Of a stretch of DNA of 64,000 nucleotides, positions 40,076 through 47,985 are shown one piece after another. The stretch's first letter is position 1, and each line of letters starts with the position of its first letter. The DNA is from Magnetococcales bacterium WMHbin3. Its GTDB lineage: Bacteria; Pseudomonadota; Magnetococcia; Magnetococcales; Magnetaquicoccaceae. The stretch spans positions 34,466 to 98,465 of the forward strand of contig PDZX01000007.1 in assembly GCA_002753185.1 (NCBI GenBank), read 5' to 3'. Under the pieces are notes generated by a model. It searched no databases, was not told the DNA's origin, and saw only the letters and a program-made list of their open reading frames with translations. A program made the translations under genes and the position numbers.

Positions 40076-40675
40076 TCACCAGTGCCTGGGCGCGAAATCC
40101 GGCCCATTGGCCAGTTGGACGCTCGTACCGTTCTGGGCGATGACGAACAGACCCTGACGCATGGCGAATCGGTCGGCATCGGCGGCAATCACCATGCCGG
40201 CGACCGCGCCATACACCCGGCAATCCGCATACCTGGGGAAGAACGGCTTGAACTCGGCCAGCCGTGTCAGATGCTCCTGCACATCCTCGACGGTCAGATG
40301 ACTCTTGACCTCGATGAGCACCACCGCCACCGTATTGGCCAGAAACAGATCGATCTCCATCGTTTTCCCGCCGACGCTCTTCTTGACGCGGGAAAAGACC
40401 TCGTCCACCGGGATGCCGCGTGCCTGGAACATGGCAATGCAGGCGGGTTTGATCATCTCCTCGATGAATTCGCCCAACCGGCCACCCAGTCGGCCGATCT
40501 GCCCGGTGACTTCCTTGATCTTGCGGTCGGTTTCCTGCATCCGGCGGTCGGTTTCCTGCATCCGGCGGTCGGTTTCCCGCATCCGGCGGTCGGTCTCGGC
40601 GAACATCTCCTGCATGCGGCGGTCGGTCTCCCGAAATGCCTGCCATACATCATCGACTGTCAGGGTATTGGTCAT
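40076..40675 (-). CDS. DUF3782-like protein with heptad repeats and PD-(D/E)XK fold
   Basis: A 199-residue protein. The N-terminal third is a run of near-identical heptads (R-R-M-Q-E-T-D type, residues about 13-55), a predicted coiled coil. The C-terminal part resembles PD-(D/E)XK nuclease-like DUF3782 proteins: EIDLFLANTVAVVLIEVKSHLTVEDV carries the D-x(n)-E-x-K pattern. A function for these proteins is not established to my knowledge. The start ATG 40675 has GGAG 7 bases before it. The gene converges on gltX with a 19-base gap. Repeat number probably varies between strains. Confidence 0.78.
   Translation of the reverse strand: MTNTLTVDDVWQAFRETDRRMQEMFAETDRRMRETDRRMQETDRRMQETDRKIKEVTGQIGRLGGRLGEFIEEMIKPACIAMFQARGIPVDEVFSRVKKSVGGKTMEIDLFLANTVAVVLIEVKSHLTVEDVQEHLTRLAEFKPFFPRYADCRVYGAVAGMVIAADADRFAMRQGLFVIAQNGTSVQLANGPDFAPRHW
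40523..40639 (-). repeat. Tandem 21-base repeat coding heptads
   Basis: Five units begin at 40523, 40544, 40565, 40586 and 40619. The first three are 21 bases with only single-base differences, the fourth is 33 bases and the fifth 21 bases. All stay in frame inside the DUF3782-like gene and encode Arg-Arg-Met-Gln-Glu-Thr-Asp type heptads. It is a coding repeat, not a CRISPR array. Confidence 0.9.
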
Positions 40676-40711
40676 GGTCGTCTCCGTGGCGTGGTGGATC
40701 GTCAATTCTGT

Positions 40712-40740
40712 TTGACATCTGCAGCGGGATGCGCTACAAT
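40712..40740 (+). promoter_or_regulatory. Strong sigma70 promoter of tRNA-Gln
   Basis: A perfect -35 TTGACA (40712-40717), a 17-base spacer and -10 TACAAT (40735-40740) lie 11 bases upstream of the tRNA. The predicted transcript would start only a few bases before the mature 5' end. This is the best promoter in the window. Confidence 0.9.
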
Positions 40741-40751
40741 AGAAAAATCAA

Positions 40752-40825
40752 TGGCGGATCGTCTAATGGCAGGATAGAGGATTCTGACTCCTCCAGTCTA
40801 GGTTCGAGTCCTAGTCCGCCAGCCA
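40752..40825 (+). tRNA. tRNA-Gln (CUG anticodon)
   Basis: A 74-base cloverleaf including encoded CCA. The acceptor stem is TGGCGGA (40752-40758) with TCCGCCA (40815-40821), then discriminator G and CCA. The anticodon stem GAGGA/TCCTC encloses TTCTGAC, giving anticodon CUG, which reads CAG (Gln). The T arm is CTAGG/CCTAG with a TTCGAGT loop. The U1-A72 first pair is typical of bacterial tRNA-Gln. A DedA-family gene follows 27 bases later on the same strand. Confidence 0.96.
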
Positions 40826-40852
40826 ATTTCTCCCCCCAATCTCGCGGTCTTC

Positions 40853-41461
40853 ATGGGCGAACGGATCACCAGCCTCCTCCTCGAATGGATGGGTCAACTC
40901 GACTATTTCGCCATTTTTGTCCTGATGGCCATGGAGAGTTCCATCTTTCCCGTCCCCTCCGAACTGGTCATGATCCCGGCAGGGTACCTGATCTCCATCG
41001 GCAAGCTGGGCTGGACCGGCTCGGTGGTCGCCTCCAGCCTGGGGAGCATCGTCGGGTCCCTGGGCAGCTACTATCTCGCCCTCTGGCTGGGCACGCCCAT
41101 CATCCTGCGCTTCGGGCGTTATTTTCTCATTACCGAAAAACACCTCCAACAGACCGAAACCTTCTTCGCCCGCCACGGCGAAATCTCCATCTTCACCGGT
41201 CGCTTCATCCCAGGCGTGCGCCACCTCATCTCCATGCCCGCCGGGCTGGGACGCATGCGCATTCCACCGTTTCTCCTCTACACCTTCGCCGGGGCTACCC
41301 TCTGGAACATCATCCTGCTGGTCTTCGGTTTCCTGATCGGCGAAAATCAGGAGTGGGTCAAACGCAATACCCACTGGGTGGTCCTGGCCGCAGTGCTCTT
41401 CGCCGTTCTGGTCATCGGGGGCTACCTCCTCTGGCGCAGAAGCCGCAAGGCCACGGCTTGA
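40853..41461 (+). CDS. DedA family inner-membrane protein
   Basis: A 202-residue polytopic membrane protein of the DedA/VTT family, which includes undecaprenyl-phosphate flippases and proteins needed for membrane energetics. Family motifs are AMESSIFPVPSELVMIPAG (re-entrant loop with E and P residues) and FTGRFIPGVRHLISMPAGLGRM (GRFxPxxR type). Four or five hydrophobic segments are visible. It begins 27 bases after tRNA-Gln and may be co-transcribed from the same promoter. It converges on the heme-motif kinase gene with a 6-base gap. Confidence 0.9.
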   Translation: MGERITSLLLEWMGQLDYFAIFVLMAMESSIFPVPSELVMIPAGYLISIGKLGWTGSVVASSLGSIVGSLGSYYLALWLGTPIILRFGRYFLITEKHLQQTETFFARHGEISIFTGRFIPGVRHLISMPAGLGRMRIPPFLLYTFAGATLWNIILLVFGFLIGENQEWVKRNTHWVVLAAVLFAVLVIGGYLLWRRSRKATA

Positions 41462-41467
41462 GACCGG

Positions 41468-43342
41468 TCAGCCCCGCCGCTCCTCCGCCACGCGGCGCAG
41501 CAGATCCAATAAAAACTGTTTCTTGATCGGCTTGGTCACATGCATGTCGCAGCCGGCTTCCGTGCTGAGCCTGGCATCCCCCTCCAGGGCATGGGCCGTG
41601 AAGGCGATGATGCACAGCGGCGCGCGCTCCTCCGCCCGCTCCCACTCCCGTATCCGGCGGGTGGCGGTGTAGCCGTCCATCACCGGCATCTGAATGTCCA
41701 TCAGAATCAGATCGAATGACGCCTCCCGTACCCGGCGCTCCGCCTCCGCGCCATTCTCGACCACCTCCAGGGAGTGGCCGCTCTGCTTCAAAAAGGCCCG
41801 GACCAGGGCCTGGTTGTCCGGGCAATCCTCCGCAAGCAGAATCCGCAAGGACGTGCCTTGCATCGTGGCCGGCGCGGGGGCGACCGGCGGGACGGGGGGT
41901 GCGGCGGGCCGCAACGGCAAGGTCACCTGAAACAGACTCCCACGACCCGGCAGACTGTTCGCCTGAATCGTCCCCTCCAGCAACTCCACCAGACGGCGGG
42001 TGATGGCCAGGCCCAGCCCGGTCCCCCCATGGCGGCGGGAAGGACTACTGTCGATCTGGGTGAACTCCTCGAAAATCATCTCCAGGTGTTGTTGCTCCAT
42101 GCCGATGCCACTGTCCGCCACGATCAGCCGCAGGCGATCCGGCGCGTCGTCCGCCCTTTCGCAACGGAGCGTGATGGTGCCGCTCTCGGTGAACTTGATG
42201 GCATTGCCGAGCAGATTGATCAGAATCTGCCGCACCCGCAGCGGATCGAGCCATACCCATTCGGGCAACGCCGGGTCCAGATAATGGTCGAGTTCCAGCC
42301 CCTTGCCGGTGGCGTTTCCCGCCATCAGGGCATGCGCTTCCCGGAGCAACTCCCGTGGTTGGACCGGCTTGTGCTCCACGCTCAGATGTCCTGCGTCGAT
42401 CTTGGCCAGATCCAGAACCGGGTTGATCAACTCCAACAGGGTGTTGCCGGCATTCTGCATCCGCCCGACGTAATGCTTCTGTTCCTCGTTCAAGGGGGTT
42501 TCCAGCAACAGATCGCCGGAACCGATGACGATATTGACAGGGGTGCGGATCTCGTGACTCATGGTGGCCAGAAAGGCATTCTTCGCCCGGTTGGCCGCTT
42601 CCGCCTGCTCCTTGGCGAGCGCGATGGCGTCCCATTGCTGCCGGAAACGCCGGAAGGCCAGGACAATGCCCAGGCTGCCCAACAGCCAGATCACGCCATG
42701 CGACAGCCAGATGGCCCGAATGTTGATCGCAGACAACTCACGATAGGGCGCCATGGGCACCGACACCCCAACCCCGCCGCGTACGTCCCCCTCCTGGTAG
42801 CCCTGGTGCTCATGGCATTTGAGGCATCCCGGACGGGTGATCAGGGGTTGCATCATGCGCAGGATTTTTTCTCCATTTTGGTCGATGAACGCAAACGCTT
42901 CCTCTATGCCGCGTTCGAAGGAGAGCAGCGCCTCGCGTTCCCAAGCGTCCGGGGCATTCACCGGGTTGAGGGGTTTGAGGCTGGTGATGCGTCCCTGGAT
43001 GCCGTAGAGTTCGTCGAACTCGTGCATCACCTGGCGCAGCATGTAGGCCGGATTCATCAGGGTCAGCCGGCGACCGGAGGGGGTGGTGATGTCCCTTTCC
43101 GGGACGTGCGCGAGGTGGGGATTGGGCGGGGTGCGATCCGTGACGGGCACGTAGACGCCGCCGTGGGTGGTGGCCCACAGGCGGAAGGCGACATCCTTGT
43201 TGAAATTGGCACGGGCCACCCCGATCACGAGCCTTTCGGTGTGCCGGTGTTCGTGGAGGATGTTCCAGGCCAGAGAACCCGCCAGCAGCGTGCTCCAGAG
43301 AGCCAACGCCAACGCGAAGCGTCCTGTCGCCAAGCGCACCAT
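41468..43342 (-). CDS. Hybrid histidine kinase with CxxCH-bearing sensor domain
   Basis: A 624-residue membrane kinase. After a helix at about 8-28, the periplasmic domain (about 35-205) resembles DUF3365/Tll0287-like sensors. It carries CLKCH at 173-177, a c-type heme attachment motif, and [11 protein letters not shown] second helix (about 210-230) leads to HisKA with H263 (SHEIRTP), N-box [16 protein letters not shown] (written ADSGIGM) and [10 protein letters not shown] receiver with D549 ends the protein. A covalent heme would make it a redox or gas sensor, which is inference. It lies 25 bases after the yjbQ-type gene on the same strand. Confidence 0.9.
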   Translation of the reverse strand: MVRLATGRFALALALWSTLLAGSLAWNILHEHRHTERLVIGVARANFNKDVAFRLWATTHGGVYVPVTDRTPPNPHLAHVPERDITTPSGRRLTLMNPAYMLRQVMHEFDELYGIQGRITSLKPLNPVNAPDAWEREALLSFERGIEEAFAFIDQNGEKILRMMQPLITRPGCLKCHEHQGYQEGDVRGGVGVSVPMAPYRELSAINIRAIWLSHGVIWLLGSLGIVLAFRRFRQQWDAIALAKEQAEAANRAKNAFLATMSHEIRTPVNIVIGSGDLLLETPLNEEQKHYVGRMQNAGNTLLELINPVLDLAKIDAGHLSVEHKPVQPRELLREAHALMAGNATGKGLELDHYLDPALPEWVWLDPLRVRQILINLLGNAIKFTESGTITLRCERADDAPDRLRLIVADSGIGMEQQHLEMIFEEFTQIDSSPSRRHGGTGLGLAITRRLVELLEGTIQANSLPGRGSLFQVTLPLRPAAPPVPPVAPAPATMQGTSLRILLAEDCPDNQALVRAFLKQSGHSLEVVENGAEAERRVREASFDLILMDIQMPVMDGYTATRRIREWERAEERAPLCIIAFTAHALEGDARLSTEAGCDMHVTKPIKKQFLLDLLRRVAEERRG

Positions 43343-43367
43343 GGTGGTTCCCCCCCCTCGTGTGGCT

Positions 43368-43787
43368 TCACATGCCGATGATCTTCACCAGGACCCGTTT
43401 GCGGCGACCGCCGTCAAACTCGCCATAGAAGATTTGTTCCCAGGTGCCGAAGTCCAGCTTGCCGCCGGTCACGGCCACCACCACTTCCCTTCCCATCACC
43501 TGGCGCTTCATGTGGGCGTCGCCGTTGTCCTCGCCGGTGTCGTTGTGACGATACTGCTTGACGGGGGCATGGGGGGCGAGCCGTTCCAGCCAGGCATCGT
43601 AATCCTGATGCAATCCCCGCTCGTCATCGTTGATGAAGACGGACGCGGTGATGTGCATGGCATTGCACAACAGCAACCCCTCCTGAATACCGCTTTCCCG
43701 CAGGCACTCCTCCACCTGTGGGGTGATGTTGACAAAGCCGCGCCGGCCTGGCAAGTGGAAAAACAGCTCTTGTCGATAGTGTTTCAT
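43368..43787 (-). CDS. YjbQ/UPF0047 family protein
   Basis: A 139-residue protein of the YjbQ (UPF0047) family, some members of which have thiamine-phosphate-synthase-like activity. Family motifs are [60 protein letters not shown] and [13 protein letters not shown], with conserved His and Asp that could bind a metal. The start is ATG 43787; ATG 43793, two codons upstream, is possible. It follows the SGNH gene almost directly and precedes the heme-motif kinase. Confidence 0.93.
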   Translation of the reverse strand: MKHYRQELFFHLPGRRGFVNITPQVEECLRESGIQEGLLLCNAMHITASVFINDDERGLHQDYDAWLERLAPHAPVKQYRHNDTGEDNGDAHMKRQVMGREVVVAVTGGKLDFGTWEQIFYGEFDGGRRKRVLVKIIGM

Positions 43788-43794
43788 CGTCATC

Positions 43795-45003
43795 TCAAGG
43801 CGTTCCGGTTCGTGGATGGATGGCGCGCGCCCTGGCCATGACCCGCTCCCCGACGGCGCGCATGACGATTTCGGCCAGCAGTCGGTTGCCGGAACCGGCA
43901 ACATGGTGATCGTCCAGATAGACGGTCTCCGGCGTCCGCATGGCGCGGGAGATGTCGAAGAAGTCGTCGTCCTTGCCGAATCGCTCCCGGAAGGCATCGT
44001 ACAGCGCTTGTTCGAACAGCACATGCCGCTGGTCGCTCCATTGCGGCGAGGCCTTTTCCCGCGCGGAGAGGGGTTCCTTGGTGAACAGGGTCGGTTGCAG
44101 CAGGAACAGCGGCAGATAATGAAACTCCCTGGCCAGCGCCGTGACGATGCGTTTGTTCTGGGCATACCAGTCGGTGACGCGGCGGACCTGCTTGAGTTCC
44201 TTTTCGTTCAAACCCGTGACATGTTCCGGCTGGGCCTGTTCCTGGCGGCGTTCCCGGATGATCGTGATACATTTGATGAAATAAAGATTATTGAACCAGC
44301 GCTCGAAGGATTTGCGCATGGCCACGCGCCAGTTGGTGAAGGTGCCGGGCGCCCAGGCCTTGAATTTCTCGTGCGGGACCATGAGCGGATGATTTTCGAG
44401 TTTTCTGTCCAGGACGCTCAAGCCGGCGATGGCTTCGTTGACGCCGTCGTAGAAGAGGTAGACGTCGAACGGGTCGGAAGCGAGGCGTTCCAGCAGGATG
44501 ATCAATTCCTGGGTGTTCTGGTAGCCGCCCACGCCGAGGTTCTTGATCCGGTAGTTGAACTGGGGATCTGCGGCATTGAGCAGCCTGCCGAAATGGGAGG
44601 CCAGGGTCTGATCGTCGGCCTCGGCGCCGATGCCCCACATGGTGGAGCCGCCCAGGAAGGCCACCTTGATCAACGGCAGGTCACCGGGTTTGAGATACTG
44701 GACCGTCTGACGGAACCCTTCGGCGTCGGTGGACATGGCCTTGCCGGGATGGGCGCTTTTGGGCCGGTAGTGACGGTAGAAATCGAATTCCATGTTGGCG
44801 TTGGTCTGGTGTTGATCGGCCAGCACCAGATCCAGGTTCACGCCTGGCGGGTAGAGGTCGGCGGAGTTGGCGAAAATTTCGGCCCAGTCGCGTTTCTGGT
44901 AGAGCAGGTGTTGATGGATGAAGTAGGCGCCGATCTCCAGCAGGGCGGCGCTGATGCCGACGATGATCAGCCAGACGAAGCCTTTTTTTGACCAGGTGGG
45001 CAT
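43795..45003 (-). CDS. SGNH/GDSL-like hydrolase, membrane anchored
   Basis: A 402-residue protein with an N-terminal helix (about 9-30), then an extracytoplasmic SGNH-type fold. Block motifs are [12 protein letters not shown] (nucleophile Ser), [12 protein letters not shown] (Gly), YDGVNEA (Asn) and [15 protein letters not shown] (Asp-His pair). Such enzymes remove or add acyl groups on glycans or lipids. GAGGAG lies 5 bases before the ATG. It follows the carbamoyltransferase by 9 bases. The substrate is unknown, probably a modified surface molecule. Confidence 0.85.
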   Translation of the reverse strand: MPTWSKKGFVWLIIVGISAALLEIGAYFIHQHLLYQKRDWAEIFANSADLYPPGVNLDLVLADQHQTNANMEFDFYRHYRPKSAHPGKAMSTDAEGFRQTVQYLKPGDLPLIKVAFLGGSTMWGIGAEADDQTLASHFGRLLNAADPQFNYRIKNLGVGGYQNTQELIILLERLASDPFDVYLFYDGVNEAIAGLSVLDRKLENHPLMVPHEKFKAWAPGTFTNWRVAMRKSFERWFNNLYFIKCITIIRERRQEQAQPEHVTGLNEKELKQVRRVTDWYAQNKRIVTALAREFHYLPLFLLQPTLFTKEPLSAREKASPQWSDQRHVLFEQALYDAFRERFGKDDDFFDISRAMRTPETVYLDDHHVAGSGNRLLAEIVMRAVGERVMARARAIHPRTGTP

Positions 45004-45012
45004 GGGATCTCC

Positions 45013-46848
45013 TCAGTCCGGCGCGAAGCGGTCGGTGTGGTTGGTGATGGCCAGTGCCGGGTCTTGATCCTCCTTGACGAGAAAGCAGTTGCCCACCGCC
45101 AGGGTCTCGATGCCGGTGCCCATGAAGCAGCGGAAGGCGTCTTCCGGCGAGCCGACGATCGGTTCGCCGCGCACGTTGAAGCTGGTGTTGACGATCACCG
45201 GGCAGCCGGTCCGCTCGCGGAAGGCGCGGATCAGGGCGTGGTAGCGGGGATTGGTGTCGGCATGCACGGTCTGGACCCGGGCCGAGTAATCCACATGGGT
45301 GACCGCCGGAATGGAGGAGCGTGGCACGTTGAGTTTGGCGATGCCGAACAGCGCCTGTTCCTCCGGGGTCATGGCGCGGCGGTGTTCGGGCCGCACCTCG
45401 GCCACCAGGAGCATGTAGGGGCTTTCCCGGTCCAGGTCGAACCAGGCGCCGGCCTCCTCGGCCAGGACCGAGGGGGCGAAAGGACGAAACGATTCGCGGA
45501 ATTTGACCTTCAGGTTGAGCAGCGACTGCATGGTCGGGGAGCGGGCGTCGCCGAGGATGGAGCGGCCTCCGAGGGCGCGCGGCCCGAACTCCATGCGGCC
45601 CTGGAACCAGCCGAGCGCCTTTTCCCTGGTCAGCGCATCGACGCAGGCGTTGCGCAGCGCCTCGTCATCGAGCACGGTGAAGCGTGCCCCCGCAGCCCGC
45701 AGGCGGCGTTCGATCTCCTCCTGGGAGAAGGCCGGGCCGAGATAGGAGCCGCGCATGGCGTCGTGGCCCGGCGTGACATGCCTGGGTTGACCCAGATGCC
45801 AATGGGTGGCCGCCAGGGCCGCGCCCAGTGCTCCCCCGGCATCTCCGGCGGCGGGCTGGATCCAGATGTGGTCGAACAGGCCGGTGCGCAACAGCTTGCC
45901 GTTGGCCACGCAGTTGAGCGCCACCCCTCCGGCCAGGCAGAGGTTGCGCAGGCCGTTCTCTTTTGCCAGCGCCCTGGCCAGGCCCACGACCACGTCTTCG
46001 GTGACGACCTGGATCGAGGCGGCCAGATCCATGTGTCGTTGTGCCAGTGGTTCCTCCGGACGGCGCGCCGGGCCGCCGAACAGGGCGTCGAAGCGGGCAT
46101 TGGTCATGGTCAGGCCGGTGCAGTAGTCGAAGTAGTCGAGATCGAGGCGAAAGGTGCCGTCCTCCTTGATGTCGATCAGGTGTTGCCGGATCCGGTCCAC
46201 GTAGCGCGGTTCGCCGTAGGGGGCCAGGCCCATCAGCTTGTACTCGCCGGAGTTGACCCGGAAGCCGGTGTAATAGGTGAAGGCCGAATAGAGCAGCCCC
46301 AGGGAGTGGGGGAAGTGGATCTCCTTGAGGAGTTCCAGGCGCGTGCCGCGTCCGATGCCGGCGGAGGTGGTGGTCCATTCGCCCACGCCGTCCATGGTCA
46401 GCACCAGGGCCTCCTCGAAGGGGGAGGGGTAGAAGGCGCTGGCCGCGTGGGCCTGATGATGCTCGGTGAACAGCAGGCGGGCCGGATCGAAGGCCGGATC
46501 GATGCGTTGCAGTTCCGTGGTGAGCAGGCGTTTCTGGAACAGTTTTTCCTTGATCCAGACCATGATGGCCATGCGAAACGAGGTGAAGCCGCGCGGGGCG
46601 AAGGCCAGATAGGTCTCCAGCAGGCGCTCGAACTTGAGGAAGGGCTTGTCGTAGAAGACCACGCGTTCCACCCCGGAGAGGGGCACTCCCGCCTCGGCCA
46701 GGCAGTAGCCGATGGCGTGCCTGGGGAAGGCGGGGTCGTGCTTGTTGCGGGTGAACCGTTCTTCCTGGGCCGCCGCGACGATGACACCATCCCGGATCAT
46801 CGCAGCGGCGCTGTCGTGATAGTAGGCCGAAATGCCGAGGATATGCAT
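45013..46848 (-). CDS. Carbamoyltransferase (NodU/CmcH/TobZ family)
   Basis: A 611-residue O-carbamoyltransferase. The N-terminal Kae1-like domain starts MHILGISAYYHDSAAAMIRDG, with EERFTRNKHDPAFP and the HHQAHAASAFYPSPF histidine motif, which binds metal and the carbamoyl adenylate. The C-terminal YrdC-like part contains GRMEFGPRALGGRSILGD and NTSFNVRGEPIV. These enzymes transfer a carbamoyl group from carbamoyl phosphate via ATP to sugars or secondary metabolites. It is set in a cassette with SxtJ and DUF5989 proteins upstream and an SGNH protein downstream. The acceptor is unknown. Confidence 0.95.
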   Translation of the reverse strand: MHILGISAYYHDSAAAMIRDGVIVAAAQEERFTRNKHDPAFPRHAIGYCLAEAGVPLSGVERVVFYDKPFLKFERLLETYLAFAPRGFTSFRMAIMVWIKEKLFQKRLLTTELQRIDPAFDPARLLFTEHHQAHAASAFYPSPFEEALVLTMDGVGEWTTTSAGIGRGTRLELLKEIHFPHSLGLLYSAFTYYTGFRVNSGEYKLMGLAPYGEPRYVDRIRQHLIDIKEDGTFRLDLDYFDYCTGLTMTNARFDALFGGPARRPEEPLAQRHMDLAASIQVVTEDVVVGLARALAKENGLRNLCLAGGVALNCVANGKLLRTGLFDHIWIQPAAGDAGGALGAALAATHWHLGQPRHVTPGHDAMRGSYLGPAFSQEEIERRLRAAGARFTVLDDEALRNACVDALTREKALGWFQGRMEFGPRALGGRSILGDARSPTMQSLLNLKVKFRESFRPFAPSVLAEEAGAWFDLDRESPYMLLVAEVRPEHRRAMTPEEQALFGIAKLNVPRSSIPAVTHVDYSARVQTVHADTNPRYHALIRAFRERTGCPVIVNTSFNVRGEPIVGSPEDAFRCFMGTGIETLAVGNCFLVKEDQDPALAITNHTDRFAPD

Positions 46849-46864
46849 GGCTAAATCCGGGCGG

Positions 46865-47014
46865 CTAGAAGAGGGTGTAGATGAATGGCGCCACGGCCGA
46901 TCCCTGGGAGAGCACGATCAAACCGCCCAGCAGCAGGAGCACGATCAGGATCGGCAGCAGCCAGTATTTCTTGCGAACCCGCAGAAAGGTCCAGAATTCG
47001 GAGAGGAATGACAT
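46865..47014 (-). CDS. DUF5989 family small membrane protein
   Basis: A 49-residue gene. It encodes an N-terminal amphipathic stretch (MSFLSEFWTFLRVRKKYWLL), one hydrophobic helix of about 20 residues and the short tail GSAVAPFIYTLF. This pattern is typical of DUF5989 proteins found beside carbamoyltransferases and SxtJ proteins. It lies 16 bases before the carbamoyltransferase and 24 bases after sxtJ. The function is unknown; a membrane scaffold for the cassette is inference. Confidence 0.85.
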   Translation of the reverse strand: MSFLSEFWTFLRVRKKYWLLPILIVLLLLGGLIVLSQGSAVAPFIYTLF

Positions 47015-47038
47015 GAATTGGCTCCTGGATTGGTGCTG

Positions 47039-47452
47039 TTAGAATTGGAAAGGCATGGTATCGGGCAAGGGTCCGGCCGGATCGCGGACGATCCAATAGC
47101 TCCTGGCGGCGGGATCCTTTTTCAGCCGTAAGGGATCCTTGCCGAGCAGGCGCATCAGCAGGGCGATGGGGGTGACCACGACGAAGAACACCACGGCCAT
47201 CACCATTGGGGAGACGATTCGGTGCAACAGGGCGCCGAATCGCCCCCAGAGACGGTTCCATGGTTTCAGCAATTGAGGCCTGAGCAGCGCAATCGCCAGA
47301 AAAAGCGCTCCCGCCGCGACCGCCCAGGGGCGCCATGCCTGGCCGTGCAGCAGGGGCCAGAGTCCGATCACGGCGAAAAAGGCGGCGAACACTAGGCCGA
47401 AGCCGCGTTCCGTGGCCCGGTACTCTTCCTCTTGGACGGGATGCGTGTTCAT
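47039..47452 (-). CDS. SxtJ family membrane protein
   Basis: A 137-residue protein with three hydrophobic segments (about 18-37, 43-60 and 80-102). It starts with a charged segment (PVQEEEYRATERGFGLVFA) and ends with a soluble tail (KKDPAARSYWIVRDPAGPLPD). This matches SxtJ-type proteins, which co-occur with DUF5989 and carbamoyltransferase genes, for example in saxitoxin clusters. No function is established. It lies 8 bases after tpx and 24 bases before the DUF5989 gene. This is family recognition by pattern only. Confidence 0.8.
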   Translation of the reverse strand: MNTHPVQEEEYRATERGFGLVFAAFFAVIGLWPLLHGQAWRPWAVAAGALFLAIALLRPQLLKPWNRLWGRFGALLHRIVSPMVMAVVFFVVVTPIALLMRLLGKDPLRLKKDPAARSYWIVRDPAGPLPDTMPFQF

Positions 47453-47460
47453 GAGTTGTG

Positions 47461-47961
47461 TCAGCCCAGCGCCGCCAGAACCGCAGCGTAGTCGGGTTCC
47501 TGGACGATCTCCGGGACCTGCTGGGCATGGGTCACCCGTCCGGATTCGTCCAGGATCACCACGGCGCGGGCCAGCAGTCCGGCCAGGGGGCCATCGACGA
47601 TCCGCACCCCGTAGGCCTCGCCGAAGCCTCGTTGCCGCAACTCGGAGACCGACAGCACGTCATCCAGTCCCTCGGCCCCGCAGAACCGTTTGTGGGCGAA
47701 GGGGAGATCCAGCGAGACGCACAATACCACCGTGTTCGGGCGTTTGGCCGCGTCCTGGTTGAAATAGCGCACCGAAGCCGCGCACACCGGGGTGTCGATG
47801 CTGGGAAAGATGTTGATCACCACCCGCTTGCCTGCCAGATCGGCCAGGGTGATGTCGCTCAGGTCCACCTTGGTGAGGGTGAAATCCGGCGCCTGGGAAC
47901 CCACGGTCGGGAGTTCCCCGCAGGTGTGGATCGGATTGCCTTTCAGGGTGATGTTGCTCAT
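47461..47961 (-). CDS. tpx: Thiol peroxidase (atypical 2-Cys peroxiredoxin)
   Basis: A 166-residue Tpx that reduces lipid and organic hydroperoxides. The peroxidatic Cys60 is in SIDTPVC, and the resolving Cys94 in HKRFCGAEG. Length and the opening [16 protein letters not shown] agree with the Tpx family. GGAG lies 7 bases before the ATG. It follows the ThDP-enzyme gene by 24 bases and precedes sxtJ by 8, so it is in one transcription unit with the carbamoyltransferase cassette. Confidence 0.96.
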   Translation of the reverse strand: MSNITLKGNPIHTCGELPTVGSQAPDFTLTKVDLSDITLADLAGKRVVINIFPSIDTPVCAASVRYFNQDAAKRPNTVVLCVSLDLPFAHKRFCGAEGLDDVLSVSELRQRGFGEAYGVRIVDGPLAGLLARAVVILDESGRVTHAQQVPEIVQEPDYAAVLAALG

Positions 47962-47985
47962 TTTTTTCTCCGGATCTTGTGGTTG

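Noticed and set aside
40523..40639. CRISPR-like direct repeats
   Set aside because: The units are directly adjacent without spacers, are multiples of 3 and encode a heptad coiled coil in frame.
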